64,000 nucleotides of DNA from Endomychus coccineus. Taxonomy: Eukaryota; Arthropoda; Insecta; Coleoptera; Endomychidae. The notes beneath the pieces are model-generated. The model was not told the DNA's origin. It made no database searches and saw nothing but the letters and a program-made list of their open reading frames with translations. The stretch is from NCBI GenBank assembly GCA_958510875.1, contig OY294068.1, positions 69,976,633-70,040,632 of the forward strand, read 5' to 3'. Below, one piece after another: positions 22,072-33,863 of this stretch. Position 1 is the first letter of the stretch, and each line of letters opens with the position of its first letter. A program made the position numbers and the translations under genes.

Positions 22072-23935
22072 CAGGGTATTCCACGAGAGCCGTTCGTTAG
22101 AAGTTTTCGTGGTTAGAAAAAAATTAAAATTCTGAAATTTTGGGTTCCAGGGTTATCCAAGATTTTCTTTCTTTTCAAAATATTTTCAAGATTATACTAC
22201 TTCCGGTTACACCGGAAGTCGCCAATAACTTCCTTATTTTAAATAGAAGACCCGGTATATTATTTCATTTTTAGATTCCTGAGCAAATTTCATAGTGGAT
22301 TCCATCAGGTTTCCCTATACCTATTTTCAATTTTTTCTCAGATATCTTGATTTTTTTGAAAATTTTGAAAGATGTAGCGCTGTTTTGAGCATTGCGCCCT
22401 TTAACCAATTTCGATTGGTGGAAAGCGCTTCTGGCGTAGACGGAAGCACAGGAATGATTCTTTCGAATGCCATATTGACAACTGATTTATCGCATGCAGG
22501 GTATCCAAAATTTAATGACCAATTACATCATTTTAAAAGTTGAAAAAGTTCGTTTTTTCAAATAGGACACCCTGTATTTTATTGGTTGGTCGGATGCAGA
22601 ATTTGATTCTGCATCGACTTGCTATAACATTCCCTATATCTATTTCCAGTGGTTTTCTTGTTAATCCATATTTTTTATTTTAATGTGGTTTTTTGGCAGA
22701 AACCGAAACATCGCTTGCCTTTCGAAGCCAAATAAACATCAATGAAACGGTAAAAAATTTACTTTAATTAGAACATGACATTAGTTTATAACATTCAGAA
22801 CGAAATATAAAATAAAAACAAAAAATTGGAACATAATTACATAAAATAATAAGAGAATGTAAAATTACAATAATTGTTCTATATGACCTCCATTTTGGTT
22901 CAAACACTGAATAACTCTGTCATATATTCCTCGCGAAACAGACCTCCGAAGTTCGTCTGGACTTATATTAGTAAGCGCATGGTGAACACGGTTCAACAAT
23001 TCCTCTCTAGTTTGTACTGGCCTAGAGTACACTAGTTCTTTTATGCGACCCCATCAGAGGTAAAAATCCAAGGGGGTCAAATCGGGTGATCTGGGTGGCC
23101 AGTTCCAAAGTCCTCGCGGACCAATTCACCGATCCTCGAACATCAGTGACAATTGCCGGTGTACAGCTATAGTGGAATGTGCTGGAGCACCGTCAAGCTG
23201 ATACCAACTGTTTGCTCTATCACGTGGAGGTAGGGCATTTAGAAAATCACTAACAAACCCTCTCAGTATCTCCAGATATCTTGCCGCATTTAAATTTTGG
23301 TAGAACTTTTGGAGTTTGATAACCTTTTGATAAAAATATGGATTAACAAGAAAACCACTGGAAATAGGTATAGGGAATGTTATAGCAAATCGATGCAGAA
23401 TCAAATTCTGCATCCGACCATCTAATAAAATACAGGGTGTCCCATTTGAAAAAACGAACTTTTTCAACTTTTAAAATGATGTAATTGGTCATTAAATTTT
23501 GGATACCCTGTATGCGATAAATCAGTTGTTAATATGGCATTCGAAAGAATCATTCCTGTGCTTCCGTCTACGCCAGAAGCGCTTTCCACCAATCGAAATT
23601 GGTTAAAGGGCGCAATGCTCAAAACAGCGCTACATCTATCAAAATTTTCAAAAAAATCAAGATATCTAAGAAAAAATTGAAAATAGGTATATGGAAACCT
23701 GATGGAATCCACTATGAAATTTTCTCAGGAATCTAAAAATGAAATAATATACCGGGTGTTCTATTTAAAATAAGGAAGTTAATGGAGACTTCCGGTGTAA
23801 CCGGAAGTAGTATGATCTTGAAAATATTTTGAAAAGAAAGAAAATCTTGGATAACCCAGGAACCCAAAATTTCAGAATTCTAACTTTTTTCTAACCACGA
23901 AAACTTCTAACGAACGGTTCTCGTGGAATACCCTG
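22072..23935 (-). mobile_element. mariner-type element with ~600-bp inverted arms
   Basis: The ends CAGGGTATTCCACGAGA (22072) and its complement (to 23935) are flanked by TA on both sides. Inversion extends about 600 bp (22072-22676 against 23332-23935). Both arms carry the same 82-codon frame (22295-22543 plus, 23464-23712 minus) that is probably non-coding. Between the arms lies a minus-strand C-terminal transposase fragment. The left arm contains an inverted copy of the right flank, including part of the transposase, so the element has become a palindrome with internal deletion. Confidence 0.85.
22865..23467 (-). pseudogene. mariner-type transposase C-terminal half
   Basis: It begins near 'SGFLVNPYF', continues 'LNAARYLEILRGFVSDFLNALPP', 'WYQLDGAPAHSTIAVHRQL' (second catalytic Asp in QLDGAPAH), shifts frame near 23126, then reads 'WNWPPRSPDLTPLDFYLW', 'YSRPVQTREELLNRVHHALT' and the terminal 'NQNGGHIEQLL' with TAA at 22865. 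The N-terminal HTH and first catalytic block are absent. Confidence 0.85.
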
Positions 23936-24149
23936 TATAGTTTTAATGTTTATGTGTAGTATGTATTGAGTATTTATCACTATTTTGTATTTTATATTTG
24001 ACAAGTTCGTTGCCCATAAAGGATTTTACTATCTATCTACCTATCATATATCATAGTACGTGGAAAAATTTACAATGGTTAAAATGTTTAATATAAGCAA
24101 AACGTAATATATTATATGAGACAACTTTTCTACAGTTTAAAATACAATA
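23936..24149. other. spacer, nothing recognised
   Basis: Short AT-rich stretch between the palindromic mariner and the LINE relic. Confidence 0.5.
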
Positions 24150-25860
24150 TCGTGGTCTTGAAGATATTCGTCCAATGCATAATAGGCCTTTTCGATTAAG
24201 AACATTTTCAAATTCCTCTTAATGTTATTTAATTGTTGTATTCTTGTCTATGGGCAATTTATTATATATCTTAATAATTGAGTACTGGACATTTATTGGG
24301 AGATAAGTGTAATTTACTTTGTCATATAATAGATTTTGTCTGAAACCGCGTCAAGTATGAATCCCTGAATAATGTCTGTAACAATATTGCTTCATATATG
24401 TACCATAGAATGTAAGAATATACTTTTCTTTGAAAATAGGCTTGCAACTTGCAGTATATCTCAGCGCCCTTCCTTGAAGAACAAACATTCCATTAGCATC
24501 GATGGAATTTCCCTAGAATATTATTCCATATCGTAGTTTAGACTGGATGGTATGCCACCAATGCTGCTTCCAAATTAACTTGATTTCTTAGTATTTTTAG
24601 CGCATAAAATTGTTTTGACCTAGTCCACAAGCCACCTTCGGTCTAGTCTACCATCTATTGGCATTCCAACGAAGGATAAGTTGTTTTCTGAATATGAGGA
24701 CCCTATTTCCGAGTTATTATTTGAGTAATATGAAAATTTTATTGATTGAGTTTTGTTTCTATTCAATTTCAGATTATTTATAGTACACGATTTTTCGAAT
24801 TTGTCTATCTTATCATTTGTGGTAATTTGAGTCTCAATTTCAGAGTTTTCTTGTGTGACAAAAGATATGTCATCTGCAAACATGGTGACAAATTCCTCTA
24901 AGCATGCTGGTAGATCGTTTGTGTATACAAAGTATAAACGTGGACCTAAGACTAAGCCTTGGGGAACTCATTTTGTCACTGTACATGTTGACGATTTGAT
25001 TTTTTTGGCTGAAAATTTTATAGTAAGCACTGACTTCTATTCGAAATAATGTGAGTGCTGTGCCTCTAACACCCATCTGTTCTAATTTCATCAAATCATG
25101 TTGCGATTTGATCAACGCTATCGAAGGCTTTCTACAACTCTAGGCACATCAGTTGAGTTATTTTACCTTCATTCAGAGATTCAAATATTGTACAAAGTAA
25201 ATATTAAGTAGCGGTAATTGTTGATTTGCTTTTTCTAAATCCATGATGTTGTGCAGTAGACATGATGTCTGGATAGTCTGATAAATATATCATTATTTTG
25301 TATATAGTTTTTTCTACTATTTTAGCTATATTCGATAACAAGGCAATAGGTCGACAATTTGTAAGTTCAGTTTTTCCGCCTTTTTTATGTATAGCTCTGA
25401 TTTCAGCAGTTTTAAGTTTTTCAGGATAAATGACGGTGATAAACACAATATCAATAATGAGTTGTAATGGATTTTTAATGATTTACCACATATTTAATTT
25501 GTTTAATGTATATGGATCATCACCAGTACAATTTGTGTTTTTAAGCGCATTTATAACTTCTGTGATTTCTTGTCAATCAGTAGGATTCAAAAAAATAATT
25601 TTTTGATCTTTATGTATACCACTTAAAATTGATGGTTCGATTGTATTTATGAGGTGAGGGCATTGATGAGGAAATAATTGTTTGCTTCACTCAGTGTACT
25701 TTCTGCGCTGTAATTATTTTGAAAATTTGTTGTTTTGCCAGTGCAACTATCAACAATTTTCCAAATTGCTTCATTTTTATTTTGCGCTATAGTAATGTAA
25801 TTGACATTAGGTTCGCATTAATACACAAAAAGTGAATCACGAGGACGACCGGATAATGCC
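24150..25860 (-). pseudogene. non-LTR retrotransposon (LINE) reverse transcriptase relic
   Basis: On the minus strand the frame at 25446-25204 reads 'PEKLKTAEIRAIHKKGGKTELTNCRPIALLS...QHHGFRKSKST', the start of a LINE reverse transcriptase. The frame at 24883-24620 gives 'MFADDISFVT' (catalytic FADD). Between and below, in other frames, are 'GSVLGPLLFIL'-type sequence and the C-terminal 'YGIIFWG' / 'YLPINVQYS' blocks down to about 24150. Frameshifts and stops are numerous. The endonuclease is missing. Confidence 0.8.
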
Positions 25861-26251
25861 TAATAATAATATATTAGAGACGAAGCGTTGATTGAAAGAG
25901 TTAAGAAGATACGCAACCTTATGGAAACTATAGTACCGTACCATACCCTCTTCCCTCCGCCTATAAACTTGTCAAGTAGTAGACTGTTTGGCGCCCCTCT
26001 TTGATTTACGCGCGGCCGTGGACAGAACTAGGTTGCAAGATGTTCAAGACCGAAAGCGACAAAAACAACTTGACTTTTTACGATCGCCGCTTCTGTATGA
26101 ATATGATAGGAAATTCAAGCAGACGGCGACATCCCAGTTGTATTCTAGTGTCTGGTCAAATGAGTAAAAAATTTGAGAGGAAATCAGTACAATTTTTCTT
26201 ATGAAGTGTAGGCTTTGATATCTAGAATACGAGTTGATGAATTTGTATCAG

Positions 26252-26254
<3 letters not shown>

Positions 26255-26346
<92 letters not shown>
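26255..26346. repeat. (TA)n tract, LINE 3' tail
   Basis: About 46 TA units. Read on the minus strand they follow ...AATAAATCG at the 3' end of the LINE whose coding part ends at 26517, so the tract is probably the element's tail rather than an independent microsatellite. Confidence 0.8.
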
Positions 26347-26347
<1 letters not shown>

Positions 26348-26516
26348 GATTTATTAACGGTTCAATTACCATGTACATTAGTATATAAAAGTTTATAAAG
26401 GTAGCCTAACTTATCACAAAAAAATTAAAAAAAAAAGAAAATCATCTACACTAAACTACAAACTACACAATCACAGAACAAGAACAGATCCCCAATGAGC
26501 AGAGCGCGACCCCTCC

Positions 26517-27413
26517 TCACATCAAAAGCAATAGTCTAACATCCGACTTGAATCTGTATAATGTAGAGCCGAAGAAATTCAAGGATTCACAATCTGCAAC
26601 GGTCCTAGACATCCTACTTAAAGACGAGAAAGCACTATAGTTGGTTCTACAAAAAGGTGCCATAAGCAATGGGTTCTTCCTCACAGTACAAGCCGGTATT
26701 CGAAAAGTGAACATTTCCAAGACCGCAGCAGAATCGATTTCAAAATTTAATACCTTATATACAAAGCAAAGGTCGAAGTAAGTACGTCTGACATTTAAAT
26801 GCTGAAGACCAAAATATTTAAGTATATTTACATAGGAGTTATTCTTATAATCAATATGTGATTTGAAACATAAGTATCTCACAAATTTTCTTTGGACATT
26901 TTCAATCCGTTCAATATGAACAATATATCCTGGAGACCAAATAACTGAGCAGTACTCGAGTATCGAGCGTACTAAACTATTATATAAAATTATCAATGCC
27001 CTAATATTTAAAAATTCTTGGGACTGCCTAATAATGAAACCAACCATCCTGTTTGCTCTGCCTATAATTGCGTCAATATGTAGGTTATAATTCAGTTTTG
27101 GATCGAGGACAACACCGAGATCTTTATAATTGTCAACTTGTTCTAGAGCATGGCCACGAACAATATACTCATGACAACTTACAATTTTCTTTCTAGAAAA
27201 CCTCAACATTTTACATTTCGCATAGTTCAATTCTAGATAGTTCCTGTCACACCAGTCGATAAAGGTGTCTATATCGCTCTGAAGAAGTGAAAAGTCAGAT
27301 TCATGCTCTATTCTAATGAACAGTTTTAGGTCGTCGGCAAACAGTAGAAGCTGTGAATACTTTATCACTTCCTTGACATCATTCATATACAATAAGAAGA
27401 GAACAGGTCCCAA
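26517..27413 (-). pseudogene. LINE ORF2, RT C-terminal half
   Basis: A 298-codon open frame starting at 'MGPVLFLLYMNDV', with 'LLFADDLKLF' (catalytic FADD), 'WCDRNYLELNYAKCKML', 'VDNYKDLGVVLD' and 'SLVRSILEYCSVIWSPGY', then the usual cysteine-poor C-terminus to a stop at 26517. The same block order is found in the intact LINE at 40.3-43.2 kb, but the protein is clearly divergent, so it is a different family. Confidence 0.85.
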
Positions 27414-28610
27414 GTGAGACTGCTTTAACTATATCTGTGAAAATACAGTCGACCTCATTGCCAGCTTCAAGACAATTCGTTACAAAATTTGTGAATATGA
27501 ACAAATTGGTAGTCGTAGATCTGCCCTTGAAGAAGCCGTGCTGTTCCTCAACGATCATCCTCTTTACACTCTCAAACATCCTGTCAGTTACAATTGAATC
27601 AAATATTTTAGGAATTACAGAGCAGATACTGATCCCTCTATAATTATCTACAGCCGTACGGTTACCTTTTTTGTGTAATGGTAGAGTGAAATTAAGCTTC
27701 CATCTAGCAGGGTATATAGACAGTTGGAGAGACTTTTCGAACAATAACTTCAGAGGAACAGCAAGCTGAAGAGCACACGATCTTAGAAATACAGCACACA
27801 AACTGTCTGGTCCTATGGAACTTGAAGCATCTATGTTGTTAATTTTATCAATAATAATATCAACTGTTATGCTCACAGTATTCAAGTTCACGGCTGCTTG
27901 AGGTGGTTCGACGAATGACGCATTCCTGGGAAGACTACCCCCGACGTAAACGGCCTCGAAATAGTCAGCAAACAAGTCAGCAACATCGCCAGCACCATCT
28001 GCCCTGGCTTCTTTATAAGACATGGCTTTGGGAATACCATTATCGCACTTTTTGGAATTTACGTACTTCCAGAAAGATTTCGGTTCATGAATAATTTTAC
28101 GTTCAACATCCTCGATGTGTAATCTATTACAAGTATGGGTCGCCACCTTACATTCTCTCCTCAGTGCAATGAATGCGTCATAATCCTCAATAGATTCTGT
28201 GAATTTATACCTCTTATGAGCAATTTTCTTGTTGACTATGAGTGACTTAGTACTTCTGTCGAACCATGGAGGAAATCTCCCGATTGGACAAGGAACTTTC
28301 TCGTCTATGTAAAAATTAACCGCAGCGAATATTATTTCATAAAAAGCATCCACTGATTCATCAACCGTCTGAAAATCATCAAGAAAATTCCAATCCACAG
28401 AGGCGAGATAACAGTTTATCAAATCATAAGGGGCATATTTGAAATTCAAAGCACCTATACTGAAGCTATCATCTACTGTGGCAACCACAATTTCACAAAT
28501 ACAAACAGTGAAACAAGGATGGTGCTGATCACACTTTAGAAGCGATAAACATCGATCTACAACAATATTGCCAGAACTACTAAACACTAAATATAAAATA
28601 ATAATATCAA
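27379..28610 (-). pseudogene. LINE ORF2, endonuclease end and RT N-terminal half
   Basis: The open frame begins just before 'KCDQHHPCFTV', the terminal Asp-His motif of the EEP endonuclease, so earlier residues are truncated. A linker follows ('PPWFDRSTKSLIVNKK', 'EPKSFWKYVNSKK'), then reverse transcriptase fingers 'SSSIGPDSLCAVFL', 'LPLHKKGNRTAVDNYRGISI', 'EEQHGFFKGRSTTTNL' and the start of the palm 'VDCIFTDIVKAV'. The family then expects about 70 more residues before the YxDD-like motif; instead the frame jumps to a shifted version of LGPVLFLLY. So there is an internal deletion plus frameshift at about 27425. Confidence 0.85.
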
Positions 28611-28961
28611 TATACATATACATTAATTTGAAGAAAAGGAGGTATTCCTACAAAATTCTTATTAGAGGCACGGTTTATAAGATACCTATTTGATCTTTAA
28701 TAGGAAGACTTTTGAACTCGACTAACCAATTTTCGGGGAAAGGAATATGTTTGCAGATACCCAGAGGGGGTTTCTTCCTGGGAATACTAAACATGGGACA
28801 CCATACATTTTATCTGTTAACAAAACAACTTTCCACTAAATATACAAACAAATATTTATTTACTTTTATAAATGGCTATTTCAGATTTTCCCTAAACATT
28901 CAACTCCATAAACATATGCGAATACTAAATGACCAAATTATACCTTACACTTACACAGCAC

Positions 28962-29345
28962 ATGTAGTGGTACGTCGAAGCAGTATTTGCATATAAAATA
29001 ATGTATATATAGCACATAAAAACAAAATTTATAAAATTGTATTTTATTATCAAACAGTGCTATGAAAAAACATTTGATTTTATTAAAATTCATAGAATGA
29101 TAATTTAATCCGGTTGAACCCGCCCAGGATATTTTACAAGATTCAAACAAGATAAACAAATAAATATAAATGTTTGGATTGTGGTGGTACATGTAGTGGT
29201 ACGTCGAAGCAGTATTTGCATATAAAATAATGCATATATAGCACATAGAAACAAAATTTATAAAATTGTATCTCATTATCTAAACAGTGCTATGGAAAAA
29301 ATCAAACATTTGATTTTATTAAAATTCATAGAATGATAATTTATT
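28962..29345. repeat. tandem direct duplication, ~229-bp period
   Basis: ATGTAGTGGTACGTCGAAGC at 28962 recurs at 29191. The following ~145 bp match closely up to GAATGATAATTTA in both copies. The first copy is followed by about 85 bp not repeated. No coding role is evident. The preceding 28624-28961 holds nothing recognised. Confidence 0.75.
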
Positions 29346-29447
29346 ACACAATAGCACAAAGAAACAAAATTTTGAAGCTTGAAGAACTTTTCCGTTGCGA
29401 TTCCCATTTTAAGTTGCGAAAAATTTTCATTTTTATAAATAACTTAC

Positions 29448-29609
29448 GTCCTGTAGTTGGAGAATCCTTCATAAAATCGATGATTACATCCTCTGAGTTT
29501 GTAGAAGCAATTGACGTGGTACTGATTTGACGTGCTATTTTTTTAGCGTATGTTTTGGGACTTGGTTCCGTTGGTAGGTTTGTTGGGGTAACAAAAGGAT
29601 GTGGTTCCC
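29448..29609 (-). CDS. candidate internal exon, unknown protein
   Basis: A 162-nt open block between a strong acceptor (TTTCTTATAG|GGGAACC) and a consensus donor (GGAC|GTAAGT). The only open phase reads 'EPHPFVTPTNLPTEPSPKTY', 'AKKIARQISTTSIASTNSED', 'VIIDFMKDSPTTG'. It lies inside the composite P-like span, so it may be an intermediate exon of that element, or a host exon. I do not recognise it. Confidence 0.4.
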
Positions 29610-30016
29610 CTATAAGAAAGATTATTAATTTTAAGAATAATCATAAAAAACTGTGAAGAATAAGATTCGAATAAATTTTGGATAAACGATATCGCGGAAA
29701 TGTGATGAAGGTACAGTCGATATTCCAATAATCTATCATAATGTATATACTTATTATATTTATTTTAATCATCTGATCATATTCTTCAATTAATTAAGTA
29801 GGCGTATGATTATTGCAACGTGTCAAATAGTACTTTATGAAAGGTAACCCAGTTTATAAATTTCCGTACTTTTGGAACCAGACCAAAATGTTGGGGTTGG
29901 TTGGAACGGAGAACCATACCCATTTAACTACGCAAACCATTGAGAGGTATATTTGAAATCCTACAAAATAAATATTAGAGGCTATCATTGCCAATTTATT
30001 AGGCATAAATAAACAA
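29610..30016. other. spacer, nothing recognised
   Basis: AT-rich stretch upstream of the candidate exon, up to the large palindrome. No coding or repeat structure was noticed. Confidence 0.4.
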
Positions 30017-32134
30017 TTAGTGGAGTCATTCTATGGAAAATGAGGCGAGGTTCGTAAAAATTTGATAGAGGTTGGGGACGTGGAAAAAGTTGTTTCTTGT
30101 GATAAGAGTAATGATATTCCAGAATTTCTACAAGAAATGTTTGGTGCAACCATCCCAAAAATCCCAAAAACTGGTTTCTGGGCCTTCTTTTAGGTCAGTT
30201 TTGAAGTTTTAATTCTTTTCAACCCCTTAGACTTCTGACTAAGGTTTGGAAGTTGGACCCTTTTATTGTCCATGTTCAAGGAAGCTTCGGTTCAAATTTG
30301 GAGTGTTTGCAATCATTACTTCCCCTAAAAATAAAAATTAAAATCGGGCTATTTTGATCAAATCTTCACCAAATTGGATGAAATTTGGTGTCAAAGTAGA
30401 TCATGGTGACCATTCTAAGTGATCCAAAGATGAAGTTAAAATATCTAATAGTTTTGATAAAAATCCAAATTTGGAAGATTTGGCCCAAATTTTGAAGATG
30501 CCCCCAATTACGGCAAACAAATCGCAGAGTACTATTTTTGGGCTCAAATTGAAGGTTATTTTATATAGTTTGACGTGGTATAACTGTTTTATAAGATCAG
30601 CCCATTTCTTGGCCACCTTTATTGTATTATAATAGGATTTTATCACTATAATATTGTTCTTAGAGTATAGATATGGCTTTTTCTGCATATATATGTGAGA
30701 AAACCTATACACTATTTATTTGAGGTCCGCTTCTGATGATGTGGACCACGCCTACCAATATTATGAGATGGAAATTATTTTTATAAAACAATGACAGGTA
30801 CAAATATTGTGTATCTTATGATGTTTTTTTTCTGTATTTTTCTGTTTTAAGTGAATGTCCGATTTTCCGATCTAATAATGTCTAATCTATAATCTTAATC
30901 GACTGTTAATAATTTCAACGTTATTAAATTCAATAATCTCATCAAATTAACTTGTAAATATTTAAAAAAAAAATTGACTATGAGGTAATAATAAAAGTTC
31001 AATTGGAGATTAGGTAGATGAATAAATATAAATAGGTTAGTTATTAAAAAAAACAGTACTATATTCTTCATCTATAATATGTAATTATATCATGAGAATA
31101 ACGTTTTTTTTTAAATATTTTATAAATTAATTTGATGCGATTATTGAATTTAATAACGTTAAAATTTTTAACAGCCGATTAAAATTATAGATTAGAAATT
31201 ATTAGATTGAAAAATCGGACATCCTCTTGAAACATAGAAAAATACAGAAAAAAAAACATCATAACATACACAATATTTTTACCTGTCATTGTTTTATAAA
31301 AATAATTTTTATCTGATAATATTAGTAGGCGTGGTCCACATCACCAGAAGTAACATTTTGTCGCGTCTTGAATTAGGAAAAGCGCAGGTGATGTTGTATA
31401 TAACCTATATATTCTTTAATAATTAATATGTGTAGTAAAAAAAAATGACACTATGTCACAAGCGGACCTCAAATAAATAATGTATATTTTTTCTCACATA
31501 TATACGCAAAAAAGCCATATCTATACTCTAAGAACAATATTATAGTGATAAAATGCTATTATAATACAATAAAGGTGGGAAATCTGCGCGCGCGTAAATA
31601 TATGCCGTAAATGGCCAAGAAATGGGCTGATCTTATAAAACGAGTTATACCACGTCAAACTATATAAAATAACCTTCAATTTGAGCCCAAAAAGAGTACT
31701 CTGCGATTTGTTTTCCGTAATTGGGGGCATCTTCAAAATTTGGGCCAAATCTCCCAAATTTGGATTTTTATCAAAACTATTGTATATTTTAACTTCATCT
31801 TTGGATCACTTATTATGGTCACCATGATCTACTTTGACACCAAATTTCATCCAATTTGGTAAAGATTTGATCAAACATGAACAATGAAAGAGTCGAACTC
31901 CCAAACCTTATTCAGAAGTCAAAGGGGTTGAAAAAAATCAAAACTTCAAAACTTACCTAAAAACAGGCCCAGAAACCAGTTTTTGGGATTTTTGAGATGG
32001 TTGCACCAAATATTTCTTGTAGAAATTCTGGAATATCATTACTCTAATCACAAGTAACAACTTTTTCCACCTCCCCAACCTCTATCAAATTTTTACGAAC
32101 CTCGCCTCATTTTTCCGTAGAATGATTCCACTAA
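30017..32134. mobile_element. 2.1-kb palindromic element (mariner-MITE type ends)
   Basis: The ends TTAGTGGAGTCATTCTATGG (left) and its complement (right) are inverted. The arms stay complementary over almost 950 bp each, around a central spacer of about 140 bp (30970-31110). The right arm has a ~100-bp and a ~30-bp insertion relative to the left. All frames inside are mirror artefacts. TA flanks are compatible with a Tc1/mariner-type target. No transposase is encoded. Confidence 0.85.
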
Positions 32135-32254
32135 ATGTTATTAATAATCTATTCGAGATGATAAAATAACTTTAATAGTTTATTTTTATTGGATAAGCTG
32201 AAAATTTCATAATTTTGAAATAAGACTGTCCTAAAACTCACTGCTGCAGATTCA

Positions 32255-32287
32255 GCGTTAGCGTTGATTGAAAGAGTTGAGCGTTAG
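32255..32287. other. P-like excision footprint
   Basis: The string is GCGTTAG, then CGTTGATTGAAAGAGTTGA (19 bp of the P-like terminal repeat), then GCGTTAG again. A 7-bp target duplication separated by one TIR remnant is the classic product of P transposase cleavage, which in Drosophila cuts 17 nt inside the element end. The equivalent intron of the copy at 43.8 kb lacks the TIR and the second 7-mer (TTATGTTAGTTA), giving the pre-insertion state. Confidence 0.8.
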
Positions 32288-32348
32288 TTATTTATACCGC
32301 TGACAAAGATGTCCAAATGGAATGAGAATAAGAGCTTGACTTACTTAC

Positions 32349-32628
32349 CTTCGGTATTATATTTTATAGGCACTGCAGTACGGCACAACAATTTGCGTTT
32401 TCGATTAGTGTTAATGCACTCCGGTAAAAAGTGTTCCTCACAAATCCTTTTACGCTTTAATTTCTCAATCTCCATTAAGAAGATTTCACTGTTTCCACAA
32501 TTCTTTTGCCACTCTTTTGTTCTTTTAATATCGTTCACCGGAAATTTGAAAAAAGCGACACCTTTACGTGATCGAACATTATTGTCACAATAAACATAAC
32601 AACAACTATTATTAGATACCGAAGTCAT
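32349..32628 (-). CDS. THAP exon, unit A
   Basis: A 280-nt exon from ATG to the donor GAAG|GTAAGT. It encodes about 93 residues of a C2CH THAP zinc finger: CCYVYC (CX4C-type pair), 'FFKFPVND', Trp of 'KEWQKNC', 'CEEHF' (CxxH) and 'AVP' near the end. The exon ends one nucleotide into a codon, compatible with the transposase exon at 19654. The encoded protein would bind DNA. If unspliced it ends a few codons later. Intact. Confidence 0.85.
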
Positions 32629-32973
32629 TATTAGAACTGATATGATATGAAAGCACAGCAAATCTATAATAGCGTTGATTGGAAGTACCTATAACTTTCA
32701 ATCCACGGCAATAGTCAAGCCCAAGCGTAATAAGCGTGTGAACATAAAATGCACGGAACGTAGCGCGAGCTTTGAACCTCACGGCAGTCGCTAGCAGACT
32801 GAGTTTCTCGGCCACCTCAACCGTTCCTCGCCATCTAGATCTCGGCTACCTTTTCGTTTACGCTAAAATGCACGAGCGTTGCGTATCTTCTCAACTCTTT
32901 CAATCAACGCCGCTAGTTATTTATACCGCTGACAAAGATGTCCAAATGGAATGAGAATAAGAACTTGACTTAC

Positions 32974-33253
32974 CTTCGGTATTATATTTTATAGGCACTG
33001 CAGTACGGCACAACAATTTGCGTTTTCGATTAGTGGTAATGCACTCCGGTAAAAAGTGTTCCTCACAAATCCTTTTACAGTTTAATTTCTCAATGTCCAT
33101 TAAGAAGATTTCACTGTTTCCACAATTCTTTTGCCACTCTTTTGTTCTTTCAATATCGTTCACCGGAAATTTGAAAAAAGTGACACCATTACGTGATCGA
33201 ATATTATTGTCACAAGAAACATAACAACAACTATTATTAGATACCGAAGTCAT
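32974..33253 (-). CDS. THAP exon, unit B
   Basis: Same structure as unit A: start ATG, CCYVSC, Trp, CEEHF and AVP all present, donor GAAG|GTAAGT. Reading through the donor gives 'SSSYSHSIWTSLSAV' and stop (110 residues in all). It is nearly identical to unit C, so the duplication is recent. Confidence 0.85.
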
Positions 33254-33583
33254 TATTAGAACTGATATGAAGGCACAGTAAATCTATAATAGCGTTGATT
33301 GGAAGTATAACTTTCAATCCACGGCAATAGTTAAGCGTAATAAGCGTGTGAACATAAAATGCACGGAACGTAGCGCGAGCTTTGAACCTCACGGCAGTCG
33401 CTAGCAGACTGAGTTTCTCGGCCACCTCAACCGTTCCTCGCCATCTAGATCTCGGCTACCTTTTCGTTTACGCTAAAATGCACGAGCGTTGCGTATCTTC
33501 TCAACTCTTTCAATCAACGCCGCTAGTTATTTATACCGCTGACAAAGATGTCCAAATGGAATGAGAATAAGAACTTGACTTAC

Positions 33584-33863
33584 CTTCGGTATTATATTTT
33601 ATAGGCACTGCAGTACGGCACAACAATTTGCGTTTTCGATTAGTGGTAATGCACTCCGGTAAAAAGTGTTCCTCACAAATCCTTTTACAGTTTAATTTCT
33701 CAATGTCCATTAAGAAGATTTCACTGTTTCCACAATTCTTTTGCCACTCTTTTGTTCTTTTAATATCGTTCACCGGAAATTTGAAAAAAGTGACACCATT
33801 ACGTGATCGAATATTATTGTCACAAGAAACATAACAACAACTATTATTAGATACCGAAGTCAT
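33584..33863 (-). CDS. THAP exon, unit C
   Basis: The THAP zinc finger is intact and differs from unit B by a single visible residue (D-I-K against D-I-E). It is the outermost unit; its upstream region runs directly into the right TIR at 34098-34131 and the 7-bp duplication GACGAAG. Confidence 0.85.

Larger units (their letters stand above)
26347..28610 (-). mobile_element. Jockey/CR1-type LINE, 5'-truncated, internally deleted
   Basis: A minus-strand LINE that starts inside its endonuclease domain and ends in the (TA)n tail at 26346-26255. Its coding parts are at 27379-28610 and 26517-27413. It lies inside the P-like span 25886-34131. Confidence 0.8.

Noticed and set aside
30401..31757. Frames of 78-103 residues on the minus strand in the large palindrome
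   Set aside because: They are mirror-related translations of the inverted arms with no protein resemblance.
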